Shown here: one piece after another, positions 30,231 to 34,318 of the stretch
Layout: each line of letters begins with the position of its first letter
Position numbering within the stretch: the stretch's first letter is position 1
DNA from: JBGCEZ01 sp045106735
Lineage (GTDB): Bacteria > Planctomycetota > Phycisphaerae > Phycisphaerales > SM1A02
Reading direction: 5' to 3'
NCBI GenBank assembly: GCA_045106735.1
Contig: JBGCEZ010000035.1
Coordinates: 1-34,318 of the forward strand
Length of the DNA: 34,318 bases
Translations under genes and position numbers: made by a program
The notes under the pieces: generated by a model
What the model saw: the letters and a program-made list of their open reading frames with translations, nothing else
The model's database searches: none
What the model was told of the DNA's origin: nothing

Positions 30231-32777
30231 TTACTTGTAGGTGAACGTCTCCGTCGCTCCGGCACACGGCCCTTCGTCGGACGTACAGGTGGCGGTGACG
30301 GTGATGCCCGGCGTCGCCTTCAGGAGCTGGGCCCGTGACCGGGCGTACCAGTCGAAGATGTCGGCGTCGGCCCGCGTCTTGAGGCGGGCGTTGCTGACGA
30401 TCGAGATGACGATCGCCCGCTTCTGCACGATGCCGACGCAGTTGCCGTTGAAGACTTCGGAGTCGTCGTTGCTGCCGGCGAGCGTGGTGGACACCTCAAC
30501 GTTCGCCCCCACGCTCGGGCCGTCGGCTCCCACCGATGCGCCAGCTCCGAACGTCACCTCCGGCGGCGCCCCCTCGCCAATGGCCAGCGCGCCCACCGCC
30601 CGGGTGTTGCACGCACAACTGCTGGCGATGTCGATCAGCCCGGCGGCCAGAGCATCGGCCGGACCGTTGACGTTCACGCCGGCCCGGAACGTCGGCTGGA
30701 ACACGCACTCGATCTCGGGGCCGCAGCAGCCGGCCGGCCCTTCCAGCCAGACCCGCATGATCGCGGTGCTGCTCACCGCGGCCGACGTCGCCGCGTTTCC
30801 GGTGCACTCGTCGATCGACGTACTCGTGCCGCGGAACCGGGCCCCGCTGGCCCGCAGGTACTTGGACCACTGCTGGACGCCGCCAAAGCACGAACCGCTG
30901 GGGCCGCCTTGGTCCAGGTCCACCGGGCCGAGGGTGATCGAACTCTTCCACTTGCACGGGGCCCACTGCGGTTCGGGCTGCGGCAAGGCCGGCGGATCGT
31001 CGTTGATCAGGCCGAGTCCCTCGAGCACGTTGAGCGGATTGGGCTCGACGATTGCGGGCGTGATCGAGTTCAGGTCGAATTCGCCGGGTTGCGTATGGCG
31101 ACCGGTTCCCGTGATTTCGAAGTACGCGGGCAAGCCAAAGAGCAGGTCCTCCGGCATCGTCGCGCTGAAGTGCAGGGTCCAATAGCCGTTCTGGTAGAAG
31201 GCCTCGGTTGCCGCGAAGTCGTAACCGCCTTCTTCGTCGACGGAGCCGGCCAACGGGATCGGCTGTTGGGTCAGCGGCAGTCCCGATTCGTTCATCGGCC
31301 ACAGCCCGAGGGTGTACAGGCTCAGGTCGAGGGGCTGAAACTCGTCGGAGGCCAGCAGCATATTGACGTCAAGGGCGAAAAGGCCGCCGGGTTGCGGCTG
31401 CACCTGCATGTCGGCCACCAGCGTCGTGGCCTGGGCCATTGGGTGGGCGGCGATCTCGACCACCACCGGGTCGGCCTGGCCGACGTTGCCGGCGGCATCG
31501 GTCGCCGAGGCGAGCAGGACGTAGCGGCCGGGGGCTTCCAATTGCAGTGGCAGGTCGGCGGGCTCGCCGTTGACGAGCAGCTCGAGCGCCGGGTTCGGGT
31601 CGATCGAGTCGTCGACCACGATCGTGGGCTCCACCACCATGGGCACGACAAAGACGTCGCCGTCGGCCACGCCCTGAATCATGACCAGGGGCGGGGTGGC
31701 GTCGATGAGCGGGATGGTCGTGGTGAGCGGCCCGTGCGGACCGTCATCGTCGACGGCCACGAACGCCCCGGCCACCGGTTGCTCGCCGGCAAAGACGGTC
31801 CCCGGCTCCGGTTGCTGCTGCACCAGCACCGGACCGGCGAAGGCCAGCGGATTGATGGCCCAGGGCGCCATGGTCACCGGCGACGAAAAGTCGGGCGTCG
31901 ACCATGATCCACTCGGGTCGAGGTCGATCGACTCGGGCGGGAGCAGTGCGAATCGCGGACACGGGCCGAAACCGGCGAGCACCGCGAGCAGATCGGCGAA
32001 GTCGACCGTGCCGGAACCGTCGAGATCGGGCGGGCACGGCTTGGGGCACGAGCCCCACGCGGCCAACGTGGCCAGGACGTCTTCGAATCCCACCGCGCCA
32101 TTGCCATCGAGATCCGCGGAGCACGGCAGGTCGATCGACAGCGGTTCCATGAACATCGTGTCGTACTGGACCGGGTGTTGGCTGCCCTGTCCCGACAGGG
32201 CGACGGCGGCAATGCGGGCGGCGCCGCCGGGTTCGATGCCGCCGGTCCAACTCTTGCTCAGCAGCGGCTGCCCTTCGTAAAAGACGTGTTGTTCGTCGGC
32301 ATCCAGATCGATGACCACCGAGAGCCGGGACCACTGGCCGCGCACGAGGGGCTGGGCATGCTCCGGCGCGTTGTGATCGCGGATGACGTTCGCCGCGCCG
32401 CTGAGATCAAGGTGCAGCGATGCGTCGGACGGAGCGCCGGCGGGATACGTGTTCAGCAGGACGATTGTCTGGTCGTCGTCCATGTCGGCGGGGACCCAGA
32501 TCCACGTGGTAAAGGCCCAGGTGCCGCTCGTGCAGTCGGCGAACGTTTGCACCGCGTGATCCTGCCCGGCGATCGTCAAGGCGTGGACATCGTCCCGGCT
32601 TTCTTGGTCGGTGACGAGGAACCCGCCGGCGTTCGGCTGGTCGTTCCAGGCTTCCCAACCTCCCAGGCCGACGAGCGGTCCGGGCGGATAGCCTTCGAAG
32701 CTGTCGTGCCAGGGATCGGCGGCGGTGGCGCCAGCGGCCAAGATGAAGATGGCACACGATGTGGTGAACGGATGCAT
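30231..32777 (-). CDS. Secreted LamG-like protein with dockerin-like repeats
   Basis: An 848-residue exported protein. A signal peptide (CAIFILAAGATAAD, cleavage near 20) precedes a concanavalin-like LamG domain (about 22-220, starting DSFEGYPPGPL). Two dockerin-like EF-hand repeats follow at about 222-280: DLDGNGAVGFEDVLATLAAWG and DLDGSGTVDFADLLAVLAGFG, each followed by Cys-rich turns. Such repeats usually sit at the C-terminus; here they are internal. The remaining 560 residues are beta-rich, Pro/Ala-rich regions with an Ig-like segment (PGRYVLLASATDAAGNVGQAD) and a Cys-containing C-terminal domain that I do not recognise. GAGGAG 7 bases before ATG 32777 supports the start, and a heptamer array lies just upstream of it. 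The role is probably surface or carbohydrate binding (inference). Confidence 0.85.
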   Translation of the reverse strand: MHPFTTSCAIFILAAGATAADPWHDSFEGYPPGPLVGLGGWEAWNDQPNAGGFLVTDQESRDDVHALTIAGQDHAVQTFADCTSGTWAFTTWIWVPADMDDDQTIVLLNTYPAGAPSDASLHLDLSGAANVIRDHNAPEHAQPLVRGQWSRLSVVIDLDADEQHVFYEGQPLLSKSWTGGIEPGGAARIAAVALSGQGSQHPVQYDTMFMEPLSIDLPCSADLDGNGAVGFEDVLATLAAWGSCPKPCPPDLDGSGTVDFADLLAVLAGFGPCPRFALLPPESIDLDPSGSWSTPDFSSPVTMAPWAINPLAFAGPVLVQQQPEPGTVFAGEQPVAGAFVAVDDDGPHGPLTTTIPLIDATPPLVMIQGVADGDVFVVPMVVEPTIVVDDSIDPNPALELLVNGEPADLPLQLEAPGRYVLLASATDAAGNVGQADPVVVEIAAHPMAQATTLVADMQVQPQPGGLFALDVNMLLASDEFQPLDLSLYTLGLWPMNESGLPLTQQPIPLAGSVDEEGGYDFAATEAFYQNGYWTLHFSATMPEDLLFGLPAYFEITGTGRHTQPGEFDLNSITPAIVEPNPLNVLEGLGLINDDPPALPQPEPQWAPCKWKSSITLGPVDLDQGGPSGSCFGGVQQWSKYLRASGARFRGTSTSIDECTGNAATSAAVSSTAIMRVWLEGPAGCCGPEIECVFQPTFRAGVNVNGPADALAAGLIDIASSCACNTRAVGALAIGEGAPPEVTFGAGASVGADGPSVGANVEVSTTLAGSNDDSEVFNGNCVGIVQKRAIVISIVSNARLKTRADADIFDWYARSRAQLLKATPGITVTATCTSDEGPCAGATETFTYK

Positions 32778-32795
32778 GGGCGGACTCCTCGGAAG

Positions 32796-32858
32796 GTGCG
32801 TGGTGCGTGGTGCGTGATGCGTGATGCGTGATGCGTGGGGTGTGGGGCGTGATGCGTG
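32796..32858. repeat. Heptamer array directly upstream of a Shine-Dalgarno
   Basis: Nine 7-bp units run without an indel (three GTGCGTG, three ATGCGTG, GGGTGTG, GGGCGTG, ATGCGTG). The minus-strand unit is CACGCAT/CACGCAC. The array begins 5 bases beyond the GAGGAG of the LamG/dockerin gene, so it lies in its leader or promoter. Confidence 0.92.
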
Positions 32859-33031
32859 GGGTACAGAGGCGTCCACGCAAACCGGGACGCGCGGGTCCGA
32901 ATTGAGTCGGCGAGGCGGGGCCGGACGGGCGAGCGGGACCCCAAACGAACACCGGGCGCCAGCGCGGTGAACGCAGGCGCCCGGTGGCGCAAGGATTGGG
33001 GTGCGAGGGCGGTTCGGTCGCCGGCCATCTC

Positions 33032-33186
33032 GCCAATCGTCTTGTCAGCGGGCTCGTCAGCCGGATCGCGAGCCGGCTCGCCAACCGACTCGCCAACCGA
33101 CTCGCCAACTGATCGCCAACCGAATCATGGCCAGGCCATCAAGTGCACGGCCAGTCCATCAGCCGCACGGCCAGGCCATCAATCGC
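33032..33186. repeat. Dodecamer array followed by 20-bp array
   Basis: 33032-33126 holds eight units of GCCAACCGACTC type, all 12 bp except one of 11. 33127-33186 holds three 20-bp units starting (A)(T/C)GGCCAG(G/T)CCATCA. The last 20-mer overlaps the TCA complement of the GH9 stop codon (33179-33181). The rest of the 401-base gap between the LamG start and the GH9 stop holds the heptamer array and nothing else I can identify. Confidence 0.88.
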
Positions 33187-34318
33187 AGGTCGACGTACCC
33201 CACGCGGCCAGGACGGAAAGCAAGTCGTTCACGTCGACCGTGCCATCTCCGTTCCGGTCCGCCGGGCAGTCGGCGCACGGTCCCCAGGCGGCAAGCACCG
33301 CAAGCAGATCGCCAACGCCCACGACGGCGACGTTGGGTGCGCACAGGTATCCGTACACCGCCGCCGCCGGCGCAATGTTCTGGTGCACCGTGTACTCGTT
33401 GGTGATCGGGCAGTACCGATTCTCGAACCACAGTTCGTGGCCGGGCCACGCGTCCACCGGCGGGTACACTCCGCGCTGCCGCGCGTAGTCCGTATCCCAG
33501 GGTCCGATCCACTGATCGTCTTCGCCGCGGTGCGGCCCGTACGGGACGATGCCGGGGACGGGCGCCGCGGTGTCGTCGTACCACGAATCCAGGTGCAAGA
33601 CCTGCTCGGGACTGCGATCGCCGAGCCCAGTGACCCACACCATGTTGGTGGGATTTCCGCCCAGGAAGTAGTCGCTCGTGGTCGTGAGCGCATCAAGGTA
33701 GCGCGGGTCATCGGTGAGGTGGTGGGCGGCGACGGTCGCGAGCATGAACGGCGTGGTCGCTTGGCCGATCAGCATCGGCGTCCACCAGTAGCCGCCGAAG
33801 CGGAAGTTTCGCCGTTCCCAGGCGAACATGTTCCAGTCCTCGGCGAACTGGACGGTGGCGGTGCGCAGGTCGTCGCGCAAGGCGACATCGAGACTGGGCA
33901 CGCCGTCGGCCAGAACGTAGGACCAGATGCCGTGCCGTTGGTCCTGGTAGTCGAAGACCGACGCGTACGTGTCGGACACCAAGAGGGCGGCGGCGAACTC
34001 CGTTTGGTAGGCCGCGTCGCCCATGGCCCGGTACAAGCACGCGGCGGCGTACAGGCGGGCGTCGCGGACGATGCCGGCTTCACTCGGCTGCACGTTGGCC
34101 TCGGCCCAGTTCCACGCGGTGATCGCTTCTGGAAGCAGGCCGCTCGCGTCCGGTGCGCCGGCCCGGTCGAGGCACAAGACGAGGTGGGCGGCCAGGCCGG
34201 CGAACTCGTAGCTGGTCAGCGGTTCTTCGCCGAAGCAGATCCAGGTGCGGGGGTCTTCCCACGATGGCACGCCATCGCCGGGCGAGCCGGCAAAGTCTCC
34301 GTGGACGCGCGAGCCGAA
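33179..34318 (-). CDS. Glycoside hydrolase family 9 protein, C-terminal part, with dockerin-like tail
   Basis: An open frame of 379 codons enters from the right edge and ends at TGA 33179-33181. It reads as the second half of an (alpha/alpha)6-barrel GH9 (endoglucanase-type) domain: DARLYAAACLYRAMGDAAYQ, then DYFLGGNPTNMVWVTGLGDRSP, then NEYTVHQN. The Glu of that last motif matches the catalytic acid of the GH9 NEVTINWN motif. The N-terminal Asp pair is outside the window. The expected His-His after the GLGDRSP segment is replaced by LHLDSWYD, so activity is not certain. The last 50 residues are two dockerin-like units, the second complete (DRNGDGTVDVNDLLSVLAAWG), the first lacking its calcium loop. 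The protein is presumably exported. Confidence 0.8.
   Translation of the reverse strand, partial: FGSRVHGDFAGSPGDGVPSWEDPRTWICFGEEPLTSYEFAGLAAHLVLCLDRAGAPDASGLLPEAITAWNWAEANVQPSEAGIVRDARLYAAACLYRAMGDAAYQTEFAAALLVSDTYASVFDYQDQRHGIWSYVLADGVPSLDVALRDDLRTATVQFAEDWNMFAWERRNFRFGGYWWTPMLIGQATTPFMLATVAAHHLTDDPRYLDALTTTSDYFLGGNPTNMVWVTGLGDRSPEQVLHLDSWYDDTAAPVPGIVPYGPHRGEDDQWIGPWDTDYARQRGVYPPVDAWPGHELWFENRYCPITNEYTVHQNIAPAAAVYGYLCAPNVAVVGVGDLLAVLAAWGPCADCPADRNGDGTVDVNDLLSVLAAWGTSTCD

Noticed and set aside
28876..30240. A 454-codon plus-strand frame across the decamer array and methyltransferase
   Set aside because: Same reason: the array is open in several frames and the rest is antisense to a gene with clear SAM motifs.
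29017..30267. A 416-codon minus-strand frame that would give the methyltransferase a long repetitive N-terminal domain
   Set aside because: It reads through the decamer array and through a perfect terminator hairpin. The 10-bp unit has no stop triplet, so frames stay open in several phases on both strands. The methyltransferase fold starts right after ATG 29712.

Overview
The window is GC-rich chromosomal DNA, most probably from a Planctomycetota bacterium of the Phycisphaerae type. This is inferred from the tandem dockerin-like C-termini (LDGNGxVxFxDLLAxLAxWG style), the tandem DUF1080 protein, the large Asp-box propeller protein and the overall base composition. I see no rRNA, tRNA, CRISPR array, transposase or phage gene. 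The high GC creates many long antisense reading frames, which I left out.

Layout. 1-5154 (+): the tail of a hydrolase-like gene, a 1299-residue multi-PAS hybrid histidine kinase and a DUF454/YbaN-like membrane protein. 5292-5927 (-): 3-hydroxyanthranilate 3,4-dioxygenase. 6238-11228: a ybbP-ybbA type ABC exporter pair on the minus strand, divergent from a tesA-like SGNH esterase lipoprotein that is coupled to an STM3941-like membrane protein. 11488-14914: a membrane-anchored thioredoxin, rimO (-) and a small membrane protein. 15070-17873 (-): a translationally coupled pair, a TPR-AAA+ ATPase followed by a TPR protein with six membrane segments. 18088-22555: a secreted tandem-DUF1080 protein, a DinB-like protein (-), a membrane-anchored protein of unknown function and an SDR/DUF2867 protein (-). 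22770-27767 (+): a secreted basic/aromatic protein, an 80-residue lipoprotein and a 1145-residue secreted Asp-box propeller protein. 27772-29712 (-): a stand-alone RlmK rRNA methyltransferase and a class I SAM methyltransferase. 30231-34318 (-): a LamG/dockerin-like secreted protein and the C-terminal part of a glycoside hydrolase family 9 enzyme with dockerin-like repeats.

Two features cut across genes. First, many intergenic gaps hold a tandem array of a short unit (7, 9, 10, 11, 12, 14 or 20 bp). Each gap has its own unit. The largest is a 10-bp array at 29761-30160 with 36 clear units and no insertion or deletion. Related 6- and 12-bp expansions sit in frame inside genes and encode Asp-Ala or Ala-Ser-Pro runs. 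Second, a TANNNT hexamer lies 5-9 bases before the start codon of six genes, which suggests leaderless transcription. Genes with a clear Shine-Dalgarno sequence here mostly encode exported or membrane proteins.

The genes do not form one pathway. The recognisable functional groups are the ABC/esterase module, RNA and ribosome modification (rimO, rlmK), and secreted carbohydrate-related proteins with dockerin-like ends.
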